Of a stretch of 64,000 bases of DNA, positions 18,041 to 27,536 are shown piece by piece. The notes under the pieces were generated by a model. That model had not been told where the DNA came from, did not search any database, and saw only the letters and a program-made list of their open reading frames with translations. A program made the translations under genes and the position numbers. Position 1 is the stretch's first letter. Every line of letters starts with the position of its first letter. Source of the stretch: Acidimicrobiia bacterium (GTDB lineage Bacteria > Actinomycetota > Acidimicrobiia > IMCC26256 > PALSA-610); contig DATBAK010000003.1 in NCBI GenBank assembly GCA_036271555.1, positions 1 to 64,000 of the forward strand, given 5' to 3'.

Positions 18041-19777
18041 TCACTCCGCAGCGGAGTGCAACGCTCGGGCGTCGCGCTCGATGATCGCCGCGATGCCCGC
18101 GGCCGTCGGGTTGTCGAACACCTCGAGCAGCTCGACCTCGACGTCGAACTCCTCTTCGAGGCGCGCGACGAGCTGCGCCGCCATGAGCGAGTGCCCGCCG
18201 AGCTCGAAGAAGTTGTCGTCGCGACCGACCGCCGGCAACGCGAAGAGCTCCTCGAGGATGGCGCCGACCGCGCACTCCGTCGCCGTGCGCCCGACCTGTT
18301 CCGGACGGACCGCGACCACGGGCGCCGGCAGCGCGTCGCGGTCGACCTTGCCGCTGCTCGTGAGCGGGAACGCGTCGAGCGCGACGAACGCGCTCGGGAC
18401 CATCGCCGCCGGTAGCCGGCGTGCAACGTGCGCGCGCATTTCGCGCCGGTCGACGCTCGAGCCGGCCGCGGGAACGAGGTAGGCGACGACCTGTGCACCG
18501 CCCGGCGCGCGATCGCGTGCGACGACGCAGCAGCGCGCAACATCGGGATGGGCGCTGAGCACCGACGCGATCTCGTCGAGCTCGACGCGCTGGCCGCGAA
18601 TCTGCACCTGCTCGTCGACGCGACCGACGAACTCGAGCTCGCCACCGGCCGTCGCGCGCACGAGGTCGCCGGTGCGGTACACGCGCGCGCCCGGGGCGGG
18701 AGCGAACGGATCGGGACCGAAGCGCTCGGCGGTGAGGTCGGGGCGACCGAGATAGCCGAGCGCGACGCCGGGGCCGCCGATCCAGAGCTCGCCGCACTCG
18801 CCGGCGTGCACCGGGAAGCCGTCGGCGTCGACCACGTAGGTACGAGTCTCCGCGATCGCGCGGCCGATCGTTGGGAGGCCGACGCCGTCGGGATCGACCG
18901 CGCCCGAGGTCGACACGACCGTCGCCTCGGTGACGCCGTAGTTGTTGACGACCGTGAACGGAGTGCCGGAACGCGGCCGGAGGTGGAGGCGATCGCCGCC
19001 CGTCAGCATCACGCGCAGCGCGACGTCGTCGGGCCACGCGAGCGTCAGCAGCATCTCCGCGAGCGGGGTGGGTACGAACGCGACCGTGATCGCCCGCGCG
19101 ACGAGCCAGTCCCGAAGCCGGTCGGGTGACGCGACGACGTTCGCATCGGGGACGTGCACGCTCGCGCCCGCGACCAGCGCGGGCCACGTCTCCCACATCG
19201 ACGCGTCGAACGCAGGGCTCGCGATCCACGACGCGCGGTCGTCGGGTCCGACGGCGAACGCGCGCCCGTGCCAGTCGACGAGGTGCGCGAGATTCGCGTG
19301 CGTCACCTGCACGCCCTTCGGCACGCCGGTCGAACCGGACGTGTAGACGACGTACGCGACGTCGTCGCCGTCGACGACATCGTCGAGCGCGCTCGTGCAC
19401 ACGTCGACCGCGCGCGCGATGTCGACGAACATGGCGCCCGCGGCTCCGAGCCGCGCCCCGATCGACGCGCTGCCGATCACGACGCGAGCGCGCGCGTCGC
19501 GGATCATGGCGACGAGACGCGCGTCGGGATGCGCCGGGTCGAGCGCAACGTACGCGCCGCCCGCCTTCCACACCGCGAGCGCGGCGACGACCGCGGCCGC
19601 GGAGCGCTCCTCGCACAGCGCGACGGGCACACCCGGACCGACACCCGCGGCGCGGAGCCGCTGCGCGAGGCCGTTCGCGCGCCCGTCGAGGGCTGCGAAG
19701 GTGATGGGGCCGCGCGCGTCGACGATCGCGATCGCGTTTGGGCCCGCCCGCGCGGTCGCGCGCATTCGAGCATGCAC
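18041..19777 (-). CDS. Free-standing adenylation-carrier (A-T) didomain, code predicts leucine
   Basis: The frame is open to 19996, but adenylation homology starts at SVHARMRATARAGPNAIAIV, so I use GTG 19777 (GTG 19810 or ATG 19765 are alternatives). YVVYTSGSTGVPKGV lies near residue 147, the A10 lysine in SSGKVDRDAL near 478, and the carrier motif DNFFELGGHSLMAAQL near 529. The ten specificity residues, read by eye against GrsA, are D-A-W-F-L-G-N-V-V-K. From memory this is an exact match to a published leucine code. There is no condensation domain, so it loads an amino acid and presents it to a partner. It is the first gene of a three-gene operon with a P450 and the C-A-T-TE enzyme. Confidence 0.9.
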   Translation of the reverse strand: MHARMRATARAGPNAIAIVDARGPITFAALDGRANGLAQRLRAAGVGPGVPVALCEERSAAAVVAALAVWKAGGAYVALDPAHPDARLVAMIRDARARVVIGSASIGARLGAAGAMFVDIARAVDVCTSALDDVVDGDDVAYVVYTSGSTGVPKGVQVTHANLAHLVDWHGRAFAVGPDDRASWIASPAFDASMWETWPALVAGASVHVPDANVVASPDRLRDWLVARAITVAFVPTPLAEMLLTLAWPDDVALRVMLTGGDRLHLRPRSGTPFTVVNNYGVTEATVVSTSGAVDPDGVGLPTIGRAIAETRTYVVDADGFPVHAGECGELWIGGPGVALGYLGRPDLTAERFGPDPFAPAPGARVYRTGDLVRATAGGELEFVGRVDEQVQIRGQRVELDEIASVLSAHPDVARCCVVARDRAPGGAQVVAYLVPAAGSSVDRREMRAHVARRLPAAMVPSAFVALDAFPLTSSGKVDRDALPAPVVAVRPEQVGRTATECAVGAILEELFALPAVGRDDNFFELGGHSLMAAQLVARLEEEFDVEVELLEVFDNPTAAGIAAIIERDARALHSAAE

Positions 19778-19924
19778 CGACCGACCCAGCCGCCCGCCCC
19801 GTTGACCCACGGGCCTTACATAACCGGCGATCCTCCGGGATAAACCGCGAATCGGCGGCCGATTCTCAGGCGAAAGCGGTACGCGAGTCGACGGCGCCCC
19901 CGTCGGCGGACTCAGGATGGGACG

Positions 19925-21190
19925 GTGAGCCTCGACGCCGATCCCGCGGTCCCGGTCCCCGTGCCGATCCGGACCCGGCTCGGGCGGGCGCGGCACCGCA
20001 CGTTCTCGTCACTCGGCAGCCGCAACTACCGGCTGTTCTTCTTCGGTCAGCTCGTCTCGAACACCGGCAACTGGCTCACGATCGTCGCCCTCACGCTGCT
20101 CGTGCTCCACCGCACCAACAGTGGTGTCGCGGTCGGTGCGCTGAGCGCCTGCCAGTTCGGACCGATCCTCCTGCTCTCCGCGTGGGCCGGCGCGATCGCC
20201 GACCGCCACGACAAGCGCCGGCTCCTCTTCTTGACGCAGAGCCTCGAGATGTTGCAGTCGGCCGCGCTCGCGGTGCTCGCGTTCCTGCCGCACGCGCCGC
20301 TCGGCGCGCTGTTCGCGACCGCGTTCGCGGGCGGCATCTTCCTGTCGTTCGACAACCCGCTGCGCCGCTCCTTCGTGACCGAGATGGTCCCGCGCGAAGA
20401 GATGACGAACGCGGTCGCGCTCTACAGCGCGATGGTGAACGCGTCGCGCATCTTCGGCCCCGCGCTCGCGGGTGTGCTCGTGGTCGCGTTCGGGTTCGGT
20501 TGGGGCTTCACGGTCGACTCGGCGTCGTACGTGTTCGTGATCGCCGCGCTCGCGATGATGCGGACCGCCGAACTACGACGGGCACCACCGCCCGAGCGCA
20601 CGAAGGGCGAGATCCGCGCGGGGCTGCGCTACGTCGCGAGCCAGCCGAACCTGCGTATCTCGTTCATCATGCTCGCGGTCGTCGGCGTGCTCGGTTACAA
20701 CTTGAACGTCGGGCTCCCGCTGTTCGTCGAGCACTCGTTGCATCGCGGCGACGCTGCGTTCACGTTGCTGTACTCGCTCTTCAGCACCGGCGCGCTCGTC
20801 AGCGCGCTCGTCGTCGCGGGTCGCAGCCTGGTGCGTCTGCGTCACATCCTCATCGGCGCGGCCGCGTTCGGCATCGCGAACCTGTTGCTCGCGCCGGCGC
20901 CGAACATCGCGCTCGCGATCCCCGCGGTGCTGCTCGTGGGCGTCACGAGCATCATGTACATGACCGCGACGACCGCGATCGTGCAGGTCGAGGCGGACCC
21001 GTCGATGCACGGCCGGATCCTCGCCCTTCAGGCCGTGTTGCTCGTCGGCTCGGCACCGATCGGCGGCCCCCTCGTGGGCATCATCGCCGACCTCGCCGGA
21101 GCCCGGGCGCCGCTCGTGATGGGCGGCGTGGCGTCGATCGCGGCGGCCGCATGGGGCTGGTCCGCGGCCCGCAAGGCGGCCCGCGCGTAA
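19925..21190 (+). CDS. MFS exporter (EntS/MFS_3 type)
   Basis: The GTG at 19925 gives a 421-residue protein with about twelve hydrophobic segments. The first cytoplasmic loop reads GAIADRHDKRRLLF, the classic MFS motif A region, and the N-terminal NYRLFFFGQLVSNTGNWL is typical of the MFS_3 (enterobactin exporter-like) group. It is divergent from the A-T synthetase gene, which makes it the likely exporter or self-protection pump for the peptide. The protein at 42981-44267 is a close paralogue over its full length. Confidence 0.88.
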   Translation: MSLDADPAVPVPVPIRTRLGRARHRTFSSLGSRNYRLFFFGQLVSNTGNWLTIVALTLLVLHRTNSGVAVGALSACQFGPILLLSAWAGAIADRHDKRRLLFLTQSLEMLQSAALAVLAFLPHAPLGALFATAFAGGIFLSFDNPLRRSFVTEMVPREEMTNAVALYSAMVNASRIFGPALAGVLVVAFGFGWGFTVDSASYVFVIAALAMMRTAELRRAPPPERTKGEIRAGLRYVASQPNLRISFIMLAVVGVLGYNLNVGLPLFVEHSLHRGDAAFTLLYSLFSTGALVSALVVAGRSLVRLRHILIGAAAFGIANLLLAPAPNIALAIPAVLLVGVTSIMYMTATTAIVQVEADPSMHGRILALQAVLLVGSAPIGGPLVGIIADLAGARAPLVMGGVASIAAAAWGWSAARKAARA

Positions 21191-21292
21191 TTCTTGGAAC
21201 GTTCTTCGAGGGGCCTGTCCTCTGGCGGCGAGGTCGTTCGTAGCTCCGGGTGAGAGCCGGCACCGGGTCGGCCCCACCGAAGGGAGCACCCC

Positions 21293-21712
21293 ATGACCGT
21301 CACCACCTTCACGGCGCCGACGACCACCACCGAGTCGGTGCGCCACCCCGTCGCCCGCACCGGACTCGTCGCCGGCGCCACCGCCGCAGTCGCGACGACC
21401 GCCTACGCGGCCGCGGTGCACGCGGCCGGTGTGTCGTTCGCGATCTCCGGCAAGGCCATCCCGACGCCGGGCTTCGGCGAGGTGACGTTCGTCGCCGCGC
21501 TGATCGGCACCGCGATCGCGGCGATCCTCGCCCGGCGCGCCACGCGCCCGCTCCGCACGTTCCTCGTCACGACGGTCGCACTCACCCTCGCGTCGTTCGG
21601 CCCGGACCTCACCGCCGACGCGCACGTCTCCACGAAGGTCGCGCTCGTGCTCTCGCACGTGCTCGCCGCCGCGATCGTCATCCCGGCGCTCGCGTCCCGT
21701 CTCTCCGACTGA
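21293..21712 (+). CDS. DUF6069-type four-span membrane protein
   Basis: The ATG follows GAAGGGAG. The 139-residue product has four hydrophobic segments separated by short loops, with FGEVTFVAALIGTAIAAILARRATRP in the middle and DLTADAHVSTKVALVLSHVLAA near the end, matching DUF6069. The function is unknown. It is co-directional with a DGPF-domain protein and an ECF sigma factor that follow with short gaps, and is probably in the same transcription unit. Confidence 0.8.
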   Translation: MTVTTFTAPTTTTESVRHPVARTGLVAGATAAVATTAYAAAVHAAGVSFAISGKAIPTPGFGEVTFVAALIGTAIAAILARRATRPLRTFLVTTVALTLASFGPDLTADAHVSTKVALVLSHVLAAAIVIPALASRLSD

Positions 21713-21766
21713 CACCCACACGCCCGCAGGCGAGACTTCGCCCGCACGCCCGAAAGGACCCGCACC

Positions 21767-22132
21767 ATGACCCAGTACATGCTCTCCGTCTGGCACACCG
21801 ACCGTTATCCGATCCCCGAGAGTCCCGAAGACATGCAGCGCATGTTCGGCCAGGTCGACGCCGTGAACGCCGAGATGCAATCGACCGGCGTGTGGGTGTT
21901 CGGCGGCGGCCTCGTGAGCCCCGAATCCGCCACCGTCGTGCGCGCGACCAAGGACGCGGACCCCGTCATCACCGACGGACCGTTCGCGGAGACGAAGGAG
22001 CTCATGGGCGGCTTCTGGATCCTCGAGCTCCCCGACCTCGACGCCGCGCTCGAATGGGCCGTCAAGGCCGCGACCGCGTGCGAGGGCCCGGTCGAGGTTC
22101 GCCCGTTCGAGGCCGAGCCCGCGACGGACTGA
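21767..22132 (+). CDS. YCII/DGPF-domain protein
   Basis: The 121-residue product is a single YCII-like ferredoxin-fold domain with the signature [16 protein letters not shown] at about residues 66-81. CGARKGACC-type spacing separates it from the preceding gene (ribosome site GAAAGGACC). DGPF proteins are conserved partners of the ECF sigma factor group encoded next (22140). Their biochemical role is not settled. Confidence 0.88.
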   Translation: MTQYMLSVWHTDRYPIPESPEDMQRMFGQVDAVNAEMQSTGVWVFGGGLVSPESATVVRATKDADPVITDGPFAETKELMGGFWILELPDLDAALEWAVKAATACEGPVEVRPFEAEPATD

Positions 22133-22139
22133 ACCGGCC

Positions 22140-23360
22140 GTGCCGCTCGCCGCCATCGACCTCGACCGGATCTTCCGTGAAGAGTCGGGTCGGGTCGTCG
22201 CCACCCTGGTCCGTCTCTTCGGCAGCATCGACATCGCCGAAGAGACGGCCCAGGAGGCGTTCGTCGTGGCGGCCGAGCGCTGGCCGGTCGACGGGCTGCC
22301 GCCCAATCCCGGCGGCTGGCTCACCACGACCGCCCGCAACCGTGCGATCGACCGCCTCCGCCGCGAAGCGTCCCGGCACGATCGTCACGCGCAGGCCGCG
22401 CTCCTCCACGAGGAAGCCGAGCCGAATCAACCGGAGGGCGAGATGAGCGACGACCGCCTCCGACTCGTCTTCACCTGCTGTCACCCGTCGCTCGCGCCCG
22501 CGGCGCAGATCGCGCTGACGCTGCGGTTGCTCGGCGGTCTCGAGACGCCCGAGATCGCGCGGGCGTTCCTCGTCCCGGAGGCGACCATGGCGAAGCGCCT
22601 CGTGCGCGCGAAGCGCAAGATCCGCGACGCGAAGATCCCGTATCGCGTCCCGCGCGACGCGGAGCTGCCGGCACGCCTGCGCTCGGTGCTGGCGGTGATC
22701 TACCTCGTGTTCAACGAGGGCTACACCGCGACCACGGGCGAACAGCTCACCCGGGCCGACCTCTGTGCGGAAGCCGTGCGCCTCGCACGCCTGCTCGCGG
22801 AGCTGATGCCCGACGAGCCCGAGGTCTTCGGTCTGCTCGCGCTGCTGCTGCTCACCGAGTCACGGCGCGCGACGCGTACTGCCGACGACGGGACGATGGT
22901 GCTGCTCGCCGATCAGGATCGCGGTGCGTGGGACCGCGCGCTCGTCGTCGAGGGTCAGGACATCGTGCGTCGGTGCCTGCGCCGCAACCAGCCCGGCCCG
23001 TACCAGATCCAGGCCGCGATCAACGCGGTGCACAGCGACGCCGCGACCGCGGACACCACCGACTGGTCACAGATCGTCGCGCTCTACGACCAGCTGATGG
23101 TGCTCGCGCCGAGTCCGGTCGTCGCGCTCAACCGCGCGGTCGCGCTCGCAGAGCTCGACGGGCCGGGAGTCGCGCTCGCGGCGGTGGACGCGCTCGAGGA
23201 GCTCGAGCAGTACCACCTCTTCCATGCCGCGCGCGCCGATCTGCTCGCGCGTCTCGCGCGCGTCGACGACGCGCATGCTGCCTACGACCGTGCCATCGCG
23301 CTGGCGACGAACGCGGCCGAACGCGACCTGCTCGCGCGCAAGCGGGCCGCGGTCGGTTAG
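22140..23360 (+). CDS. ECF sigma factor with C-terminal TPR-like extension (ECF42 type, DUF6596)
   Basis: The gene starts GTG 22140, seven bases after the DGPF gene stop. Residues 1-170 hold sigma region 2 ([41 protein letters not shown]) and region 4 ([27 protein letters not shown]). The remaining 230 residues are helical with repeats such as [17 protein letters not shown], the TPR-like tail of this group. The ECF42 group is known for being linked to DGPF proteins and for lacking an anti-sigma factor, the tail being needed for activity. None is seen here either. The last four bases overlap the stop of the convergent YjbR gene. Confidence 0.9.
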   Translation: MPLAAIDLDRIFREESGRVVATLVRLFGSIDIAEETAQEAFVVAAERWPVDGLPPNPGGWLTTTARNRAIDRLRREASRHDRHAQAALLHEEAEPNQPEGEMSDDRLRLVFTCCHPSLAPAAQIALTLRLLGGLETPEIARAFLVPEATMAKRLVRAKRKIRDAKIPYRVPRDAELPARLRSVLAVIYLVFNEGYTATTGEQLTRADLCAEAVRLARLLAELMPDEPEVFGLLALLLLTESRRATRTADDGTMVLLADQDRGAWDRALVVEGQDIVRRCLRRNQPGPYQIQAAINAVHSDAATADTTDWSQIVALYDQLMVLAPSPVVALNRAVALAELDGPGVALAAVDALEELEQYHLFHAARADLLARLARVDDAHAAYDRAIALATNAAERDLLARKRAAVG

Positions 23361-23716
23361 TCGGTCCGATGCGCGGCCGCGACCTTCTTGGGTACGACCA
23401 TGCGCCACGCGTCGAGCACGATCTCGCGCATCTCGACCGCGTCGATCGCCGCGAGCCGGACGACGCACCACTGATACCGGAGATCGGACGCGCTCGGCAT
23501 GAGGAACTTGGCGGGCTCCGACGCGACGAGCGCCTCTCGCTCCTCCTTCGGGAACGCGAAGCCCATGAGCGTCTCGTCGTGCGAGAACGCGAGGTAGACG
23601 ATGCGGCCGACGCGGAACTTCACGCGACCGCGCACGACTGCCTCGTACGAGCGGGGCAGCGTCAGCGCGAGGGCGCGGACTGCATCGAGCGAAGCCGGCG
23701 GGTCGGTACGGGCCAC
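23357..23716 (-). CDS. YjbR/MmcQ-family protein
   Basis: I use GTG 23716 ([28 protein letters not shown]). Longer starts would run back through the zinc-ribbon gene that overlaps its 5' end. The 119-residue product has the YjbR pattern: an N-terminal helix, [23 protein letters not shown] strands, then [24 protein letters not shown]. The family has a double-wing DNA-binding-like fold with unknown function. The gene is convergent with the ECF sigma gene, sharing a TTAG at the stops. Confidence 0.8.
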   Translation of the reverse strand: MARTDPPASLDAVRALALTLPRSYEAVVRGRVKFRVGRIVYLAFSHDETLMGFAFPKEEREALVASEPAKFLMPSASDLRYQWCVVRLAAIDAVEMREIVLDAWRMVVPKKVAAAHRTD

Positions 23717-23862
23717 CGCTCCATCATCGCGTCGAGGTACGGCGCGCACACCTCGCACCATGCCGTCCGCGACGCCCGATCCCACGCCACGCAGTCGCCC
23801 GCGTAGAGGCGTCGCCGGCAGCGGGCGCAGCTCACGTTGGCTCGAAGGTTCACGAGTCGCAC
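23662..23862 (-). CDS. Small zinc-ribbon protein, 66 aa
   Basis: This frame, from GTG 23862 or 23853, overlaps the beginning of the YjbR gene in another phase. It encodes two CxxC knuckles 23 residues apart (SCARCRRRLYAG and WCEVCAPYL), a recognisable treble-clef or zinc-ribbon layout seen in small actinobacterial proteins. No strong ribosome site is visible. The even spacing of the cysteines is the main evidence. It would be co-transcribed with YjbR and divergent from the esterase at 23953. Confidence 0.45.
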   Translation of the reverse strand: MRLVNLRANVSCARCRRRLYAGDCVAWDRASRTAWCEVCAPYLDAMMERWPVPTRRLRSMQSAPSR

Positions 23863-23952
23863 CTTCGACCCGTCGGCCGGAGCCGCCCGATCTGAAGGCG
23901 CCGCGGCCGAGTCGCCCGCGCGCGGTCCGTCGAGCGGGCAGGATGCCCAGCC

Positions 23953-25032
23953 GTGAAGCGAATCGCGCTCGTCGTCGTCATCGTCGTCATCGTCGTCACC
24001 GCGCTCGCGGCGTGCTCGAGCGGATCGAAGCCCGCGACGAAGGCGACGTCGTCGGCTCCGTCGACCGCCGCACCCACCACCACGCTGCCGCGCGCCACCC
24101 GCCCGCTCGCGTCGCGCGCCGGTGCGTCCGTCTACCGGATCACGGTCGGGGGCCGGACGCGCGACTACCGGCTCCACGTCCCGCCCGCGGCGCGCCGGGG
24201 ATCGCCGCTCCCGCTCGTGCTGAACCTGCACGGCGCGACGCAGAACGCGACGATCCAGGAGCTGCAGACCGGCATGGACGCGTCGTCGGATCGCGACGGG
24301 TATCTCGTCGCCTATCCCGACGGCACCCGCATCGCGAAGCAGCTCACGCCGGATCCGGTCGCCGGCGACGCGCAGTACGGGTTCGACGCGGGCGCGTGCT
24401 GCGGCGATCCGAGCACGAACCACCTCGACGACGTCGACTTCCTGCTCAGTGTGATCTCCGATGTCGCCGCGCACACACCCGTCGACCTGCGACGCGTGTA
24501 CGTCACCGGCATGTCGAACGGCGGGATGATGGCGTACGCGATGGCCGCGCAGGCGTCGACGCGGATCGCGGCGATCGCGTCGGTCGCGGGACAGCTCGAG
24601 CTCCCGACCATCCATCCGCAGCGCCCGGTCCCCACGCTCGAGTTCCACAGCGTCGACGACCCGATCGCACGGTTCGAGGGAGCATCGGGCGCAACGCCGC
24701 CCGACCGCTACTCGGTGATGGACGGGATCCACGCGTGGGTGCGCGCCGACCACTGCGACGCGACCCCGCGCGTCGGGACGCCCATCGTCGGCACCGGCGC
24801 GTCGGCCGGCCTCGGCGCGACGCTCGTGACCTATTCGGGTTGCCGCGGCGGCAGCGAGGTCGCGCTCTGGAAGCTGCGCGGCTCGGGACACGTGTGGCCG
24901 GGCGCACCCTTCAACACCGGACCGCGGAACACCTGGCTGCTCGACGGCGTCGGTCGCGGCACGACGCTGCTCGACGCGAACGAAGTGATGTGGCGCTTCT
25001 TCGAACGCTTCGCGCTCCCGGCGACACCGTGA
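23953..25032 (+). CDS. Lipoprotein esterase of the PHB depolymerase / feruloyl esterase (LpqC) type
   Basis: The GTG start gives a 359-residue protein with a hydrophobic leader ending in the lipobox LAAC (Cys about 20), then a Ser/Thr/Ala/Pro-rich linker. The alpha/beta hydrolase core follows: LVLNLHGATQN oxyanion segment, GMSNGGMMAYAMA nucleophile elbow, the acid in HSVDDPI and the histidine in GSGHVWPG. It is therefore an extracytoplasmic, membrane-anchored esterase. The natural substrate is not evident. It is convergent with the DNA polymerase gene. Confidence 0.88.
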   Translation: MKRIALVVVIVVIVVTALAACSSGSKPATKATSSAPSTAAPTTTLPRATRPLASRAGASVYRITVGGRTRDYRLHVPPAARRGSPLPLVLNLHGATQNATIQELQTGMDASSDRDGYLVAYPDGTRIAKQLTPDPVAGDAQYGFDAGACCGDPSTNHLDDVDFLLSVISDVAAHTPVDLRRVYVTGMSNGGMMAYAMAAQASTRIAAIASVAGQLELPTIHPQRPVPTLEFHSVDDPIARFEGASGATPPDRYSVMDGIHAWVRADHCDATPRVGTPIVGTGASAGLGATLVTYSGCRGGSEVALWKLRGSGHVWPGAPFNTGPRNTWLLDGVGRGTTLLDANEVMWRFFERFALPATP

Positions 25033-25042
25033 GCGTTGCTCC

Positions 25043-26776
25043 TCAACCCTTGGCGTCGGACCAGCGCGCGATCACGGATACCTCGGCGATGAAGCGCACC
25101 GAGCCGTCCGGGGCCCACCGGCTCGCGGCCTCCTGGAGACAATCCGTGACGAGCTGCGCCGCGTCGGCGCCGTTCGTGGCCGGGACGTGTACGAGCAGCT
25201 CGTCGTGCAGGCAGAGCACGATGCGCGCGTCGAGCTCCGCGCCACGCGCCCGCACGGTCGCCGCCCACGCTTTGAACAGCTCCGCGGCCGCGCCCTGCAC
25301 CATTGCGTTGCGTCCGTAGCGACCACGCGCGCTCACGCGCGCACGCGCGTCGTGGGGATCGAGCTCGGCGTCGGCCGCGAGCGAACCCATCGGGATGAGC
25401 CGGCCGCCGTAGGTCCGCAACGCCTGCGCGGCCTGCGCGGCGCGGTCCGCCTCCTGCAGGTACGCCATCGCGACCGGATACGCGTCGTCGAGCCGGCGCA
25501 GCGCCCGCGCGCCGTGGCCGGTCGTCTGCCCGTACATCGCGCCGAGGACCGCGACCTTCGCCGTCGCGCGGTCGACGTCGAGCGCCGCCGCGACCGGCGC
25601 GTAGAGGTCGTCGGCCTGCGTCGCGCGTGCCAACGCGGCGTCACCGGAGACCGCGGCGAGTACGCGCGGCTCGATCTGTCCGAGGTCGGCGCGCACGAAC
25701 ACGTGCCCGGCCTCGGCGACGACGGCGGCGCGCATGTCGGCCGGCAGGTTGTGGAGCCCGGCCGATGCCGTCATCCGGCCCGCGGCGCCGTCGCATCCCG
25801 TCCACGCGCCGCGCAAGCGGCCGTCGTGCACGTTCTCGTCGAGCCAGGCATAGCCGTAGGTCGTCGCGATCCGTTCGCCCTTGCGCCACGTGAGCAGCGC
25901 GTCGACGACGGGATGCGCGGCGCGCACGCTCTCCAATCGCGCGGCGCGCGTGTCGGGAACCTCGATGCCGACCGCACCGAGCATCGACTTCACCTGACCG
26001 GGACTTCGGAGGTCGAACGCCGCGCCCGCGGGCAGATGGCGCAGCACCGCGGCGTCGCGCGCGTCCCGGGTGCGCTGCGCATCGGCTTCCGAACGCGGGC
26101 GCGGACCCACCGCGCCGGCGATGAGCTCCTGCGCGACCGCGAGGTCGACCGGCAGCCCGTCGACCGAGAGCTCCGCGCAGAGCAGCTCGGCCGCCGACTC
26201 CGACCGCGCGAGCGACGCGGCCGCGGGTCGATCGATCGTCGCGAGGTCGCGCTGCTGGTGCTCGGCGAGGCGCGCCGCGAGCTGCGCCCAGCGCGCGACC
26301 CGCGCGAGGGACACGGCCCACTCGCCGCGCGCCCAGTCGGCGCGCAGGTAGCCGTCGCGTCGGACCGGCTCCTCGGGGTCGCCGGCGTCGGTGTCGAGCT
26401 CGCTGAACAGATCCGGAGGCCGGTCGGTCGGGATGCCGTCCGGTGCGAGCCGGTGCGCGTCGACCCAGATGCGATCGGGCTCGGCGTTCCACCCGCCGCG
26501 CAGGATGCGATGCACTGCCGCGAGGTCCCACGCGGTCGCGACCCGCACGCCCGCCTCGACGAGGACGCGCGCGGTCCCGTTCGACCACATCACCCAGCGC
26601 GGCCGCAGCTCCGCTTCGATGCGCGCCACGTCGTCGGCCGCCTCCCCCGCGCGCGCCGCCGACGCGGTCTCGGTCGCGCACGCGTACCCGACACCGGGCG
26701 CGACCGCGAGCGCGACGAGATCGCCCCGCTCGATGCCGAGCGCACGCAGCTCGTCGAGCAGTCCGGGCTCCGCCAC
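25043..26776 (-). CDS. Family A DNA polymerase-like protein (mycobacterial bifunctional exonuclease/polymerase type)
   Basis: Starting at GTG 26776 behind GAGGG, the 577-residue protein has a degenerate N-terminal 3'-5' exonuclease-like region and a C-terminal PolA palm/fingers. GCDGAAGRMTASAGLHNLPAD (about 326), FVRADLGQIEPRVLA (motif A, catalytic Asp), the finger helix RATAKVAVLGAMYGQTTGHG (motif B) and VLCLHDELLVHVP (motif C, HDE) are all visible, so the polymerase site looks intact. It is shorter than the house-keeping PolA and lacks a 5' nuclease. Comparable actinobacterial proteins are annotated but their role in repair is unproven. Confidence 0.88.
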   Translation of the reverse strand: MAEPGLLDELRALGIERGDLVALAVAPGVGYACATETASAARAGEAADDVARIEAELRPRWVMWSNGTARVLVEAGVRVATAWDLAAVHRILRGGWNAEPDRIWVDAHRLAPDGIPTDRPPDLFSELDTDAGDPEEPVRRDGYLRADWARGEWAVSLARVARWAQLAARLAEHQQRDLATIDRPAAASLARSESAAELLCAELSVDGLPVDLAVAQELIAGAVGPRPRSEADAQRTRDARDAAVLRHLPAGAAFDLRSPGQVKSMLGAVGIEVPDTRAARLESVRAAHPVVDALLTWRKGERIATTYGYAWLDENVHDGRLRGAWTGCDGAAGRMTASAGLHNLPADMRAAVVAEAGHVFVRADLGQIEPRVLAAVSGDAALARATQADDLYAPVAAALDVDRATAKVAVLGAMYGQTTGHGARALRRLDDAYPVAMAYLQEADRAAQAAQALRTYGGRLIPMGSLAADAELDPHDARARVSARGRYGRNAMVQGAAAELFKAWAATVRARGAELDARIVLCLHDELLVHVPATNGADAAQLVTDCLQEAASRWAPDGSVRFIAEVSVIARWSDAKG

Positions 26777-26912
26777 GCCGCCACCCTCGCGCGGGATCGT
26801 CTTCGTCGCGCCCGCTGCGCCCGCTGCGCCCGCCGCGACCAACGCCTCCGCCGACCAGCAAGGTCGTGCCGCTCGCTCCGGTCGCGCGCTCAGACGCGAG
26901 CGACCGCGCTCG

Positions 26913-27536
26913 TCAGCGGCGGCGGGCGCGCTCGAACGGGCGGCGGTCGGCGTCGGCCGTGAGATCGATGGTGTCGGCGCCCGGCTCCAGCGGGCGCGCC
27001 GCGTCGGTCGCGTCGATCGTGCCCGCGAGGACGACGGGCGGCACCGCCGCGGGTGAGCGCAGCTCGCCGACGAGCGCCCGGAGGACTGTGTCGACGTCGT
27101 CGAGCGTCTCGCGGCGGGCGCGGCGGTCCGCGTCGAGGCTCTCGGCCACCCGCTCGAACGAGTCGGCAACGCGATGGAGCGCGTCGACGAGCGCCCGGTC
27201 GTCGTCGACCGGTTCGACGGGCGGCGGCGGGGCCGGCTCGACCGCGTCGAGGGACGGCTCGGGTTCGGGATGGAGCGCCGGGGCGGCATGGTCGTCGACG
27301 TCGCGACCCACGAGCACGTGGGCCCGCTCCGGGTCGTGGACCTCGGGACGCTCGAACGTCTCGGACCCGGACCGACCGCCGGACGACCCGAAGACCTCGG
27401 AGCCCACGACGTCGAAGCCGAGCATCCACGGCTCGCCGCAGGCGTCACGACCGTCGTCGCCGGAGCGTCCGCGCACGCGCGCCCACAGCATCCGGAGCCG
27501 AGAAGCGTCGGGAGCGTGCGGGGCAGAACGGGTCAC
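26913..27536 (-). CDS. Hypothetical acidic coiled-coil-like protein
   Basis: A 207-residue frame starting at GTG 27536 (internal ATGs are possible starts) lies upstream of and co-directional with the polymerase gene. The middle is Pro/Glu/Asp-rich. The C-terminal third reads ALVDALHRVADSFERVAES and continues as a heptad-like helix, followed by a polar tail. There is no signal peptide or membrane segment and I recognise no family. Its amino acid composition is more protein-like than the opposite-strand readings here. Confidence 0.45.
   Translation of the reverse strand: MTRSAPHAPDASRLRMLWARVRGRSGDDGRDACGEPWMLGFDVVGSEVFGSSGGRSGSETFERPEVHDPERAHVLVGRDVDDHAAPALHPEPEPSLDAVEPAPPPPVEPVDDDRALVDALHRVADSFERVAESLDADRRARRETLDDVDTVLRALVGELRSPAAVPPVVLAGTIDATDAARPLEPGADTIDLTADADRRPFERARRR

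Noticed and set aside
18037-18645. N-terminal extension of the operon P450 frame
   Set aside because: It is a Ser/Arg-rich shadow of the A-T gene; the P450 fold starts after ATG 18036.
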